From NCBI GenBank assembly GCA_002432715.1, contig DJGJ01000049.1, positions 23,187 through 87,186 on the forward strand: a stretch of 64,000 nt of DNA, read 5' to 3'. Position numbers and translations under genes: made by a program. Under the pieces are notes generated by a model. The model ran no database searches. It was not told where the DNA came from and saw only the letters and a list, made by a program, of their open reading frames with translations. This stretch comes from Sphaerochaeta sp. UBA5849 (GTDB lineage: Bacteria > Spirochaetota > Spirochaetia > Sphaerochaetales > Sphaerochaetaceae). This document shows positions 1-10,487 of the stretch, one piece after another; positions within the stretch are counted from its first letter, which is position 1; every line of letters starts with the position of its first letter.

Positions 1-1630
<1,630 letters not shown>

Positions 1631-1642
1631 CTATGCACACAC

Positions 1643-1704
1643 AAAAAAAAATCCTCGCAGATTTTCCCGTGAATCATCATAAACCAATAAGGAATCGATT
1701 GCAA
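1643..1704 (-). promoter_or_regulatory. Promoter and first leader hairpin of the PFOR gene
   Basis: On the minus strand TTGCAA (1699-1704), a 17-bp spacer and TATGAT (1676-1681) form a good sigma-70 type promoter. The predicted leader of about 85 nt contains a 6-bp hairpin (AAAATC/GATTTT, 1648-1665) running directly into a U-rich tract (1643-1647), and a second 5-bp hairpin GACCT/AGGTC at 1613-1627. The first resembles a weak intrinsic terminator, so attenuation is possible. It could equally end transcripts from the upstream MFS gene. Confidence 0.5.
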
Positions 1705-1750
1705 CCTTGTCCAGATTGAATTCCTTGATTAGCAGTCCTTTAGAAGTATA

Positions 1751-2962
1751 TCAACTCTTCAGGTATTTATTTAGTGCAATATAACCGCACCCAAGCAGGA
1801 AGCAGATCCCGCAGGCAAGCAACCACAGCTGACGATAGCCGGTGTCCAGCAGCACCAAGCCCCCCAAGGCGGGAGCCAACGAGTGTCCCAGGCTTGAAAA
1901 CACATGCATCCAGGCATTGCACTGCGAGCGGATACGCTCATGTGCATAGACATTGAGAAACACGTTGGAATTGGTCGCCATCAGGATCTCTCCGAGGGTC
2001 CAGATGCAGGTGGCCACCAAAAACAAGCTGAAAGACGAGCAGAAGGCGTAGACCAAATAGCCGGCAACGTACAGAAACAAAGCCACTGCCATCGAAACCA
2101 ATTGGCCCAACCGATGAGTCCAGGCAGTGAGCAGCGTGGTGCACACCAGAACCACCACTGCATTGACCATCATCAGCTTTGCATAGCGGCTCGCGCCCAA
2201 AACATCGCCGTACAGCGAGTTGAACTGCAGCGGCAGGGTAAAGGAATTTTGGCCGTAGGTGAGGGTATACAAGGCGTTGAAGACGAAAAAAAGCCAGAGG
2301 ATGGGAGGAATGTGCACCCTTGCCTGCTGCATCTCCTTGCTTGGCCGTTCTGGTGCATGCCTGTTGGGCACCGTCATAAGCAACAGGAGGGTGGATAAGG
2401 AAAGCAGTACGGCCGAGATTGCAAACAACAGCAAAAGCGAGCGGGCAAACAACAGCGATGCAACCATCGGGCCGAGCGCCACCCCGATATTGGTCCCCAG
2501 ATACAGCAGGCTGAAGGAGTGGGAAAGCCTTCCTTGCGGGCTGAATTCGGCAACCATGGTATTGGTCAACGGAGCGGTTCCCCCGCGAAACGGACTGGCT
2601 GCCAGAATGATGTAGGGGATCAGATTCGGACGGACCACCACCAAAAGGGCGCAGAAGAGATAGGAAAGACTGACCATCACCTGACAAAGAACCAGCAGCG
2701 GCTTCTTTCCCCACTTGTCGGCAGCCATGCCGATGGACATCTGCCCCAGCATGGTGGCGATAATGCTCGCTGAGACAAATATCCCTGCATCCTTGGGAGA
2801 AAGACCGAGCCTGACAGTCAAAATCAGGACCAGGAGCAGCTGCACGAAGTCCCCGAATCGATTGATGACCCGGATTGCAAACAGCGCATAGATGCTGGAC
2901 CCCAAGCCCTTGTAGACGGAAAACCCCGTCAACAAAGGACGGGGTTGTCGTATAGTGTTCAT
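1751..2962 (-). CDS. Major facilitator superfamily transporter
   Basis: A 403-residue polytopic membrane protein with about 12 hydrophobic segments. It has the MFS loop 2-3 pattern GMAADKWGKKP near residues 80-90 and the usual two six-helix halves. It probably exports or exchanges a small molecule by proton coupling; the substrate cannot be read from the sequence. The ATG at 2962 is preceded by a GGTAGGGTGG purine stretch. The gene lies 44 bp downstream of nrdJ on the same strand, so it may be read from the nrdJ promoter. Family assignment is firm; drug-efflux versus metabolite transport is open. Confidence 0.85.
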   Translation of the reverse strand: MNTIRQPRPLLTGFSVYKGLGSSIYALFAIRVINRFGDFVQLLLVLILTVRLGLSPKDAGIFVSASIIATMLGQMSIGMAADKWGKKPLLVLCQVMVSLSYLFCALLVVVRPNLIPYIILAASPFRGGTAPLTNTMVAEFSPQGRLSHSFSLLYLGTNIGVALGPMVASLLFARSLLLLFAISAVLLSLSTLLLLMTVPNRHAPERPSKEMQQARVHIPPILWLFFVFNALYTLTYGQNSFTLPLQFNSLYGDVLGASRYAKLMMVNAVVVLVCTTLLTAWTHRLGQLVSMAVALFLYVAGYLVYAFCSSFSLFLVATCIWTLGEILMATNSNVFLNVYAHERIRSQCNAWMHVFSSLGHSLAPALGGLVLLDTGYRQLWLLACGICFLLGCGYIALNKYLKS

Positions 2963-3006
2963 ACCACCCTACCCAAAACAGAGGGTACGGATAGTCTTGG
3001 TCTTGG

Positions 3007-5508
3007 TCAACACTCGCTATGCCCGCAAGAGAAACATTTCTTGCAGCCTTCGATGTTGACAAAGGAGACATTGCCGCAGATCGGGCAGATATCGGGCTTT
3101 ACGCTGGCCGTGGAAGAAGGAAGCCCCAAATCAAGCTGACCGCCATCCTCATCCTCATCCTCCTCATCGGGAAGGCGTGAAGCTTCGCGTTCACTGTCGG
3201 ATGAGCCGATATGCTGCTGCAACACCTGGGCTACAGCATCAGGAAGACTCATGACACGATTCTTGCCGAAGCCCATCGACCGACCGCTGCCGATCCCCGA
3301 AAGCTGACCGATGATCGCCTGCGCCCGCTGGTCCGGAGTCAAAGGTGAAGGCATGCGCAGGATCAAGCTGATCAACCTGCCAAGCCCCTCTGCATCAGCG
3401 GCTACATCGGAACCCACCTTGGCCACATTGATGAAAACTTCAAAAATATCGCTGGGATTCGGTCCATCGCAGTTGACCGTAATGTACGCAGTCCCGATCG
3501 GCGTAGCCTTGCGATAGGTAGTTCCCTGCAAAACGGTGGAGCGCACCCGCGGCTTGGGCTCGGTGGAGCGGGAAACCACCGGTTTCTCCTCCTTCGGCTC
3601 TTCCTTCTTGGCCGTCAATACCTGGGTGTCACGCGAACCATCGCGGTAGGTCGTACCACCCTTGCAACCCAGATCATAGAGCAGCTCGTAGAGCTTGCCG
3701 GTCTGCTCCACGGTATACTCCTTGGGAGTGTTGCCCGTCTTGGAAATCGAAGAGTCAACCCACCTCTGGATGGCGGCCTGCACCTTCACATGCCCTTCCG
3801 GGGCTAGATCCATGGCCGACACAAAGTAGGAAGGCTTCTTTTGGCCGGGATGGGCCTTCACCCAATCATCGTAGACTTTCACCCGTTCGATGTTTGTTCC
3901 CATGCGACCGGTTCTTTCCCACTCCCAGAAGTAGTAGGGCTCGATACCGGTGGAAGTATTGACCATGGTGCCGGTGGTGCCGGTGGGGGCCTGGGTCAGC
4001 AGCGTGACGTTCCTGAGGCCCTGCTTGCGCACCTTCTCCCTGAGCTCTTGGGGCATCTGCAGCATGAAGCCGCTCTGCAGCAGCTTCTCAGCATCAAAAT
4101 AGGGGAAACTTCCCTTCTCTTGAGCAAGGTCGCTGCTTTCATTGTACGCCTCAATGCAGATGAACTTGTACAGCTCATCGATGAAAGCAAGAGACTCGTC
4201 ACTGCCGTAGGGAAGTTCCATCTTGATCAGCATGTCTGCAAGACCCATGGTCCCCAGCCCGATCCTCCGCTCGGAAAGCTGCTGCTTCTTGTTTTCCTCG
4301 AAGAAGTAGGGAGTGTCGTCGATGACATTGTCCAGGAATCGAACTGCGTTGCGCACAGCACGGCCCAAGTCCTCGTACAGGACCTTCTTGTCCTCTACAA
4401 ACCGGCTGAGGTTGATCGACCCAAGGTTGCAGACACCCCAAGGAGGAAGTCCCTGCTCACCGCATGGGTTGGTGCTCTGGATGGTGGAATAGTACCAAGA
4501 GTTCGACATCTTGTTGTAGCGGTCGATGAAGAATACACCGGGTTCTGCACTCGCCCACGCACTCTCGACAATCGCATCCCAGATTTTCTTGGCCTTTTGT
4601 GTCTGGTAGACCACAACCTTATGACCGTTTGCCTTCCACTTGGCGATATCGCCATCCCATTCAGCGTTGTAGGCAGGGTCGGAAGTATCGGGGAAGCAGG
4701 TCTGCCAGTCGGCGTCCTTGCGAACCGCCTCCATGAAGTCATCGGTGATGCCGACGCTGATATTGGCATTGGTGATCTTGCCCATCTCCCGCTTGGAGTT
4801 GATGAAGTCAATAATGTCCGGATGCCAGACATTGAGAATCAACATCAAAGCCCCACGGCGTGAACCGCCCTGCTCAATCAGCCCGGTGACGAAGCTGAAG
4901 AGCCCGCCCCAGCTTACCGACCCACTGGAACGACCATTGACGCCTTTGACGTAGCTGTGACGGGGCCTGAGGGAGGAGATGTTCATCCCTACTCCGCCAC
5001 CTCGGCTCATAATCTCGGTCATCTGTCCCAGTGAAGCAATGATGCCACCACGACTGTCCTTCGGGGAAGGGATCACATAACAATTGAAATAGGTCAGATT
5101 CTGATCCGTTCCGGCACCGGTAAGAATCCTGCCTCCAGGGACGAACTTCCAATCCTCCAGGAGCCAATTGAACTCTGCTTCCCATTTCGTTCGAACCTCC
5201 TGCTTCTCGATTGAAGCAATACCTTTCGCTACACGGGCCAGCATCTGTGCGGGTTCAATCTCAAGCGGCTTGTCCACATCCTCACGCTTGACGTGCAGGA
5301 CCATGCCATCATCGAGCTTGACGGTGATCCCATCGGCTGCTTTCAGTTCGGTGACCACACCGATTTCACGCTGTCCGGTCTTGGGATTGCTCACGGCAAC
5401 CACGACGTCCCCGACTTTCAGCGTCTCTTTCTTCACATCCTTCAACGCATACCGGTCAAGAAAAATCTTGCGACCCAATGCACTCAATTCATTCTTTGCT
5501 GAGCTCAT
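3007..5508 (-). CDS. nrdJ: Adenosylcobalamin-dependent (class II) ribonucleoside reductase
   Basis: This 833-residue enzyme reduces ribonucleotides to deoxyribonucleotides with adenosylcobalamin as radical generator. The active-site loop NPCGE sits at residues 347-351: Cys349 is the expected thiyl-radical site, Glu351 the partner acid, and Cys143 with Cys360 the expected redox pair. Its spacing matches other NrdJ proteins. The C-terminus has the usual zinc-ribbon-like motif (CPICG...CKKCFSCG) used for re-reduction. Residues about 28-80 form an extra, basic, SH3/KOW-like segment between RYALKD and the start of the ATP-cone-like region. ATG 5508 follows GAGGG by 5 nt. The upstream region carries two NrdR-like boxes, so repression by NrdR is likely. 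Confidence 0.95.
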   Translation of the reverse strand: MSSAKNELSALGRKIFLDRYALKDVKKETLKVGDVVVAVSNPKTGQREIGVVTELKAADGITVKLDDGMVLHVKREDVDKPLEIEPAQMLARVAKGIASIEKQEVRTKWEAEFNWLLEDWKFVPGGRILTGAGTDQNLTYFNCYVIPSPKDSRGGIIASLGQMTEIMSRGGGVGMNISSLRPRHSYVKGVNGRSSGSVSWGGLFSFVTGLIEQGGSRRGALMLILNVWHPDIIDFINSKREMGKITNANISVGITDDFMEAVRKDADWQTCFPDTSDPAYNAEWDGDIAKWKANGHKVVVYQTQKAKKIWDAIVESAWASAEPGVFFIDRYNKMSNSWYYSTIQSTNPCGEQGLPPWGVCNLGSINLSRFVEDKKVLYEDLGRAVRNAVRFLDNVIDDTPYFFEENKKQQLSERRIGLGTMGLADMLIKMELPYGSDESLAFIDELYKFICIEAYNESSDLAQEKGSFPYFDAEKLLQSGFMLQMPQELREKVRKQGLRNVTLLTQAPTGTTGTMVNTSTGIEPYYFWEWERTGRMGTNIERVKVYDDWVKAHPGQKKPSYFVSAMDLAPEGHVKVQAAIQRWVDSSISKTGNTPKEYTVEQTGKLYELLYDLGCKGGTTYRDGSRDTQVLTAKKEEPKEEKPVVSRSTEPKPRVRSTVLQGTTYRKATPIGTAYITVNCDGPNPSDIFEVFINVAKVGSDVAADAEGLGRLISLILRMPSPLTPDQRAQAIIGQLSGIGSGRSMGFGKNRVMSLPDAVAQVLQQHIGSSDSEREASRLPDEEDEDEDGGQLDLGLPSSTASVKPDICPICGNVSFVNIEGCKKCFSCGHSEC

Positions 5509-5584
5509 GTAATCCCTCTATATATTGAATTTACGCAATTAAATATTCTCGATTCTCCACCCCGTTTTCCGAGGCCAAGCCAAA

Positions 5585-5604
5585 GGGTCGACCAGCGTCG
5601 ACCC
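5585..5604 (-). promoter_or_regulatory. Perfect 8-bp hairpin at the predicted 5' end of the nrdJ transcript
   Basis: The arms GGGTCGAC and GTCGACCC with a 4-nt loop form a perfect stem. The predicted transcription start, from the -10 box at 5611-5616, falls at about 5604, so the mRNA would begin inside or at this stem. Such 5'-terminal hairpins often protect mRNA from decay. No U-tract follows, so it is not a terminator. Confidence 0.5.
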
Positions 5605-5610
5605 TCATTT

Positions 5611-5639
5611 ACCATAGCATGGAGAAGTAAGATTGGCAA
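5611..5639 (-). promoter_or_regulatory. nrdJ promoter
   Basis: On the minus strand: -35 TTGCCA (5634-5639), a 17-bp spacer and -10 TATGGT (5611-5616). It lies about 100 bp before the nrdJ start and directly downstream of the two NrdR-like boxes. Confidence 0.6.
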
Positions 5640-5648
5640 GGCATGATT

Positions 5649-5664
5649 ACAATATTTATAGCGC
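5649..5664. promoter_or_regulatory. NrdR-like box 1 (degenerate)
   Basis: ACAATATTTATAGCGC matches the known NrdR consensus (acaCwAtATaTwGtgt) at most positions. Its centre is 32 bp, about three helical turns, from box 2, the spacing typical for cooperative NrdR binding. It is weaker than box 2. Confidence 0.6.
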
Positions 5665-5680
5665 TATGGAAAGTTGAATA

Positions 5681-5696
5681 ACGCTATATATAGTGT
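5681..5696. promoter_or_regulatory. NrdR-like box 2 (near-consensus)
   Basis: ACGCTATATATAGTGT differs from the ideal NrdR palindrome at one position. It sits within a longer 22-bp near-palindrome (5678-5699) upstream of the nrdJ -35 element. NrdR is the general repressor of ribonucleotide reductase genes in bacteria. No nrdR gene is in this window. Confidence 0.75.
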
Positions 5697-5699
5697 TAT

Positions 5700-5922
5700 A
5701 TTGGTTTAATAGCACTTAGGTATCGTCTCTTGAAAAAAGTGTATCGGAAAGGACGGAAAGGGTCAAATATGAAAAAGAAAATTTGCATCAATTCCTTGCA
5801 AGTTATACCCAAGACACTTCACACCCGGCACATTGTTTCTTTCGCTGCCGGTCGGCTTCACCACAGAAAAACCCTTTGCAAAGAGACCGACAACACAACG
5901 ATTTTGTCTTGGCTCTAGTGCC
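5700..5922. other. Intergenic stretch without a supported gene
   Basis: Between the NrdR boxes and the gdhA terminator I see only a short open frame of about 50 codons from ATG 5769, with a weak AAGGG 6 nt upstream. It has no recognisable domain or hydrophobic segment. Together with the sites already listed this accounts for the 477-bp gap between nrdJ and gdhA. Confidence 0.5.
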
Positions 5923-5954
5923 AAAAAGAGAGCCTTCCAAACTGGAAGACTCTC
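5923..5954 (-). terminator. Rho-independent terminator of gdhA
   Basis: On the minus strand an 11-bp stem (GAGAGTCTTCC with GGAAGGCTCTC, one mismatch, 5-nt loop) is followed directly by TTTTT. It begins about 30 bp after the gdhA stop. Confidence 0.85.
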
Positions 5955-5985
5955 TTGATACACGATCCCGAAACAATTTTCTTTA

Positions 5986-7344
5986 CTAGTAGCCTAGTTG
6001 CACCATGGTATCGGCAACCTTCTTGAACCCTGCAATGTTTGCACCCTTCACATAGTTGATATACCCATCAGCTTCCCTGCCCTCGGTGACACATGCCTGA
6101 TGGATCTTGACCATGATGGAGTACAGCCTCTCATCGACCTCCTCGGCGCTCCAAGAGAGGTGCATGGCATTCTGGCTCATCTCAAGCCCGGAGACCGCTA
6201 CACCACCGGCATTGGCAGCCTTGCCTGGTGCGAAGGGGATGCGGTTTTGGATGAAATAGTTCACCGCATCGGCTGTACAGCCCATGTTGGAAGTCTCCAC
6301 CACATACTTGACGCCGTTGGCGACAAGCGTCTTTGCATCCTCAAGGCTCAGCTCATTTTGGATGGCGCAGGGGAACGCAAGATCCACAGGCACCTCCCAG
6401 GGCTTCCTGCCGGCAACAAACTGGGCACCGAATTTCTTCGCATAGGGGGCAACCACATCGTTGTTCGAAGTGCGCAGGTAGTTCATATATGCCCACTTTT
6501 CCGGAGTACCCACCCCGTCCTTGTCATAGATATAACCATCCGGACCGCTGATGGTCACCACCTTCGCACCAAGCTGGGTTGCCTTCACTGCAGCACCCCA
6601 GGCAACATTGCCGAAGCCGCTGACCGAAACTGTCTTGCCTTCCATGTTGTCGCCTTTGGCCTCAAGCATGGCCTTGGCAAAATACATCGTCCCATAGCCG
6701 GTGGCCTCGGGGCGAACCAAGGAACCTCCGAAGCCAAGGCCCTTTCCGGTCAACACGCCGGTATTCTCCCCCTTGATGCGCTTGTACTGCCCGTACAAAA
6801 AGCCGATCTCCCTCGCCCCCACCCCGATGTCGCCGGCGGGAACGTCGGTATCGGGACCGATGTACTTTTGCAGTTCGGTCATGAAGGAACGGCAGAAACG
6901 CAGAATTTCTGCGTCACTTTTCCCACGGGGGTTGAAATCACTCCCACCCTTGCCGCCGCCCATCGGAAGGGTGGTGAGGCTGTTTTTCAGGGTCTGTTCA
7001 AAACCAAGGAACTTGAGCGACCCAAGGGTTACGCTGGAGTGGAACCTCAAGCCGCCCTTGTACGGCCCGATGGCATTGTTGAACTGTACCCGGTAGCCTC
7101 TGTTCACTTGCAGGTTGCCCTCATCGTCCTCCCACTCAACGCGGAACGTATAGATGCGGTCAGGCTCGGTCATTCTCTCCAGAATCCGGTGCTTCTCATA
7201 CACAGGATTGTCATTGACCACGTCGATGACACTCTCCAAAACCTCTTTTACCGCCTGAATGAACTCAGGTTGGGCAGGATTCTTTCGTTCCAGTTCTTCC
7301 ATCAAGGCATCAACGCTATACATACTTGGGTTTATCTCCTTCAT
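5986..7344 (-). CDS. gdhA: NADP-type glutamate dehydrogenase
   Basis: A 452-residue hexameric-type glutamate dehydrogenase catalysing reversible reductive amination of 2-oxoglutarate, the main ammonia entry point. It aligns well with the E. coli enzyme: substrate loop PMGGGKGGSDF (127-137) with catalytic Lys132, DVPAGDIG (167-174) with the catalytic Asp, and nucleotide-binding GFGNVA (243-248). The start is uncertain. ATG 7344 has no Shine-Dalgarno, while in-frame ATG 7323 is preceded by AAGGAG, though 12 nt away; the shorter form aligns equally well with relatives. The gene is monocistronic, with its own promoter and terminator. Confidence 0.96.
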   Translation of the reverse strand: MKEINPSMYSVDALMEELERKNPAQPEFIQAVKEVLESVIDVVNDNPVYEKHRILERMTEPDRIYTFRVEWEDDEGNLQVNRGYRVQFNNAIGPYKGGLRFHSSVTLGSLKFLGFEQTLKNSLTTLPMGGGKGGSDFNPRGKSDAEILRFCRSFMTELQKYIGPDTDVPAGDIGVGAREIGFLYGQYKRIKGENTGVLTGKGLGFGGSLVRPEATGYGTMYFAKAMLEAKGDNMEGKTVSVSGFGNVAWGAAVKATQLGAKVVTISGPDGYIYDKDGVGTPEKWAYMNYLRTSNNDVVAPYAKKFGAQFVAGRKPWEVPVDLAFPCAIQNELSLEDAKTLVANGVKYVVETSNMGCTADAVNYFIQNRIPFAPGKAANAGGVAVSGLEMSQNAMHLSWSAEEVDERLYSIMVKIHQACVTEGREADGYINYVKGANIAGFKKVADTMVQLGY

Positions 7345-7375
7345 CTCAGCTACAATTCGTGTTGCTTGTCTAAAA

Positions 7376-7404
7376 AGACTAAACCCGCCATTTCAATCTG
7401 TCAA
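7376..7404 (-). promoter_or_regulatory. gdhA promoter
   Basis: On the minus strand: perfect -35 TTGACA (7399-7404), 17-bp spacer, -10 TAGTCT (7376-7381), placing the start about 25 nt before ATG 7344. The region upstream is very AT-rich. Confidence 0.65.
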
Positions 7405-7547
7405 TGTTTAAATTGAGCTAAACGTTAGTATTTATTTTATTATTACTCGATTGTTCAAATTATTGTATATATTTTGAATTTTTTATCAATATTCTACGCA
7501 CTTTGAAATTCTATTCAAAATCAGCCGCTCATGCTACACTACGTTTT

Positions 7548-10487
7548 ATGTACACCCTCGATCCAACCTGGCTGCCCTTCAGCAACCTGATGCTGAAACA
7601 CATTTACAACGTATTGCTGATCTGCAATGACTACGACCGCTTTCTGCTCGAGGAAGACGGGCGGGTGGAAGAAGAGCTGTATCTGGAGTACACCCAGCTC
7701 GGATTGAACAACCCACCGAAAATCACCCACACAAGCAGTGGGGAGGAAGCCCTCAAACTCATCGGCGAACGCAAGTTCGAGCTTGTCATCACCATGCTCG
7801 ACCTCGGACCGGAATCGGTGGAGCAGCTGGCCTCCTCCATCAAGGCCCTGGACCAGGACATGCCGGTCATAGCCCTCTCCCCCTCTTCCAGCCACCGGCG
7901 CAACAAGCTGATCAAAGGTTCGGACTGCCAGGACATCGACTACTTCTTCTATTGGCAGGGCGACCCGACCATATTCCTTGCCATGATCAAGTTGGTGGAA
8001 GACCGGATGAACCTCGACCACGACACCAAGGAAGCCGATGTACAGGTGATCATCCTGGTTGAGGACTCGATTCGTTTCTACTCATCCTACCTTCCCATGA
8101 TGTACACCTGCCTCATCCAGCAGAACCGCTCTGCAATCCTGGAGGCGCTGAACAACTGGGGTAAAACACTGAGGATGCGCGGACGGCCCAAGATTGTGCT
8201 TGCAAGGACGTACGAAGAGGCAATGCAGCTGTACACCACCTACCGGCATAATATTTTAGGAGTCATAACCGACATGTCCTACCTGCGAGGCGGAGAGCAA
8301 GACAAGTATGCCGGACTCGCCCTCACCCAACAGATCCTCCAACAGGATCCGGAGATACCGGTGTTGGTGCAGAGCAGCGATGCAAACGCCCGTGACATGG
8401 CACAGGACAACGGCGCCCACTTCATCTGGAAAAACAGCTCTTCGCTGTTGTTCGAACTGAACAGGTTCATGACCAGCCATTACGGCTTCGGCCCGTTCAT
8501 CTTCCGCAATCCAGAGAATATGGAAGAAATCGCCCGGGCCGAGACGATGCGCGACCTGCAGCGAATCCTCCCCTCCATTCCCGAGGAAAGCTTTGATTTC
8601 CACTGTCGCCGCAATGAGTTCTCCCGTTGGCTCAGGGCCCAGAGCCTCTATACCCTGGCGGCAAGAATCAAGGGTTTGCAAATACCGCAACAGGGAAGTG
8701 CCAAAGAGGTGCAGAGGGAGCTCATTGAGATCATCAGGACCTATCGAAGCGAGCGGACCAAGGGTGTCATCGCCCAGTTCAGCAGAAACAATTACGATGA
8801 AACACTCTTCTTCAGCCGCATCGGCGGAGGCTCGCTCGGCGGCAAGGGCCGGGGCCTTGCGTTCATCGACATGGTTCTCAGGGCGGCGAAGCTGCAGGAC
8901 AAATACCCCGAGGTCTACCTCTCCATCCCCCGTACCGTTGTGGTGACCACCGATCAGTTCACCCAATTCATCGATGAGAACAACCTCAAGGACATCACCA
9001 CAGCCGACCTGCCGGATGAGACACTGTTAAAGATTTTCCTCTCAAAACCGTTGCAATCCGATTTGGTGCTCAACCTTGCAGAAATCATCCAGGTCATCCA
9101 CCAACCGATTTGTGTACGCTCTTCCAGCCTGCTCGAGGACTCCCACTACCAACCCTTTGCCGGAGTCTATGAGACTTGCATGCTCCCCAATCGAGGCGAC
9201 GACCAGCGGCGACTGGAAGAGCTGTGCGATGCAGTACGAGCGGTATGGGCCTCCACCTACTTCAGGAGTGCAAAGGAGTATCTGAAGGCCACCGAGCATA
9301 TGCTGGAGGATGAGAAAATGGCGATCATCATCCAGCAGGTCATCGGCAGCGAGCACGGCTCGTACTGGTACCCCAACATCAGCGGAGTCGCACGGTCGTT
9401 GAACTACTACCCGCTCGGCGGAGAGAGGCCCGAGGACGGGGTGGGGATGCTCAGCTTCGGCTTCGGCAAATCGGTGGTGGACAACGGATCGGCCCTGCGG
9501 TTCTCACCCACCCATCCCAAGCGCCCGGCCCAGTTCCTCGGGGGAGACCAGACAAGCAGCCAGCATATGTTCTATGCGCTGAACCTGGAACATGGCTATC
9601 ATCCCTTGGAAGAGGGAGGGCTGGAGAATCTTGAGCTCCTGGATCTCGATGAGGCCCTCAAGCATCCAGAGTCGCTGAAGTTCATCGCAAGCACCTTCGA
9701 CCTGCAAAGCGGGACACTCAGCGAATCGGTACGGGCCGAGGGACAGAAAGTCATCACCTTCAACGGGGTGCTCAAGTACGACGCATTTCCTTTGGCAAGC
9801 ATCGTCAAGGATGTCCTGACCCTGGGGACCCAGGCGATGGGCAAACCCGTTGAGATTGAGTTTGCCGTAAACCTCAACCGTAAAGCCCCCAAGAAACAGG
9901 AGTTCAGCCTCCTGCAAATCAGACCCATCGCAGCAGGAAACGAAGAGAGCGACGTCGCAATCTCCGTTGAGGAGAAAGAGGCGGCAGCCATCTACTCAAC
10001 CGTCGTGATGGGAAACGGAAAAATCGAGGACATTCAGGATATCATCTATTTGAAGGTAGACAGTTTCGATGCCTCACACATGAAGGATATGGCAAAGGAG
10101 TTGGACAAGCTCAACGCCCAGATGGTGCTTGCCGAGAAGGACTATGCCTTGCTGGTTGCAGGCAGGCTCGGGTCCTGCGACCCGTGGCTCGGAATCCCCG
10201 TCACCTGGTCGCAGATATCACGATCGAAGGTGATCATTGAAACCGGGCTCAAGGGTTTTCAGGTCGAACCAAGCCAAGGAACGCACTTCTTCCAGAACAT
10301 GACCAGCCTGGGGTGCATGTACCTGACCATAAACCCCGACCGCCGTTCAGGGAGGCTTGATCTTGAGAAACTGAAACAGCTGGAGATCTATGACGAGACC
10401 GAGCATTTCGTGCATGCCCGCACCAGCGGGAATCTCACCATAAAGGTGAATGGATTCAAGGGAGAAGGAGTGGTGCTGCTGCCTTAG
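7548..10487 (+). CDS. PPDK-type ATP-grasp protein with two receiver-like domains
   Basis: A 979-residue cytoplasmic protein. Residues about 15-140 and 160-310 look like two degenerate response-regulator receiver folds. About 425-830 is a pyruvate-phosphate-dikinase / PEP-synthase N-terminal domain, with IGGGSLGGKGRG near 425 and ICVRSSSLLEDS near 521, followed by QPFAGVYET. The phosphohistidine swivel domain and the C-terminal PEP barrel of true PPDK are absent, so it cannot run the full dikinase reaction alone. It may phosphorylate a separate partner or act as a sensor. I chose ATG 7548 because homologous N-termini in this family begin near it; there is no Shine-Dalgarno, and a TACACT -10-like box (7535-7540) lies 7 nt upstream. 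Its exact role is not known to me. Confidence 0.75.
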   Translation: MYTLDPTWLPFSNLMLKHIYNVLLICNDYDRFLLEEDGRVEEELYLEYTQLGLNNPPKITHTSSGEEALKLIGERKFELVITMLDLGPESVEQLASSIKALDQDMPVIALSPSSSHRRNKLIKGSDCQDIDYFFYWQGDPTIFLAMIKLVEDRMNLDHDTKEADVQVIILVEDSIRFYSSYLPMMYTCLIQQNRSAILEALNNWGKTLRMRGRPKIVLARTYEEAMQLYTTYRHNILGVITDMSYLRGGEQDKYAGLALTQQILQQDPEIPVLVQSSDANARDMAQDNGAHFIWKNSSSLLFELNRFMTSHYGFGPFIFRNPENMEEIARAETMRDLQRILPSIPEESFDFHCRRNEFSRWLRAQSLYTLAARIKGLQIPQQGSAKEVQRELIEIIRTYRSERTKGVIAQFSRNNYDETLFFSRIGGGSLGGKGRGLAFIDMVLRAAKLQDKYPEVYLSIPRTVVVTTDQFTQFIDENNLKDITTADLPDETLLKIFLSKPLQSDLVLNLAEIIQVIHQPICVRSSSLLEDSHYQPFAGVYETCMLPNRGDDQRRLEELCDAVRAVWASTYFRSAKEYLKATEHMLEDEKMAIIIQQVIGSEHGSYWYPNISGVARSLNYYPLGGERPEDGVGMLSFGFGKSVVDNGSALRFSPTHPKRPAQFLGGDQTSSQHMFYALNLEHGYHPLEEGGLENLELLDLDEALKHPESLKFIASTFDLQSGTLSESVRAEGQKVITFNGVLKYDAFPLASIVKDVLTLGTQAMGKPVEIEFAVNLNRKAPKKQEFSLLQIRPIAAGNEESDVAISVEEKEAAAIYSTVVMGNGKIEDIQDIIYLKVDSFDASHMKDMAKELDKLNAQMVLAEKDYALLVAGRLGSCDPWLGIPVTWSQISRSKVIIETGLKGFQVEPSQGTHFFQNMTSLGCMYLTINPDRRSGRLDLEKLKQLEIYDETEHFVHARTSGNLTIKVNGFKGEGVVLLP

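Noticed and set aside
5509..5610. Possible cobalamin riboswitch ahead of nrdJ
   Set aside because: The leader is under 100 nt and has no B12-box-like core; only a simple hairpin is present.
5730..5918. Small plus-strand open frame (about 50-62 codons) upstream of nrdJ
   Set aside because: Weak ribosome binding site, no domain and it runs into the gdhA terminator; not enough support.
5998..7416. 472-codon open frame antisense to gdhA
   Set aside because: It is fully opposite a strongly conserved enzyme, and its protein sequence has no family features.
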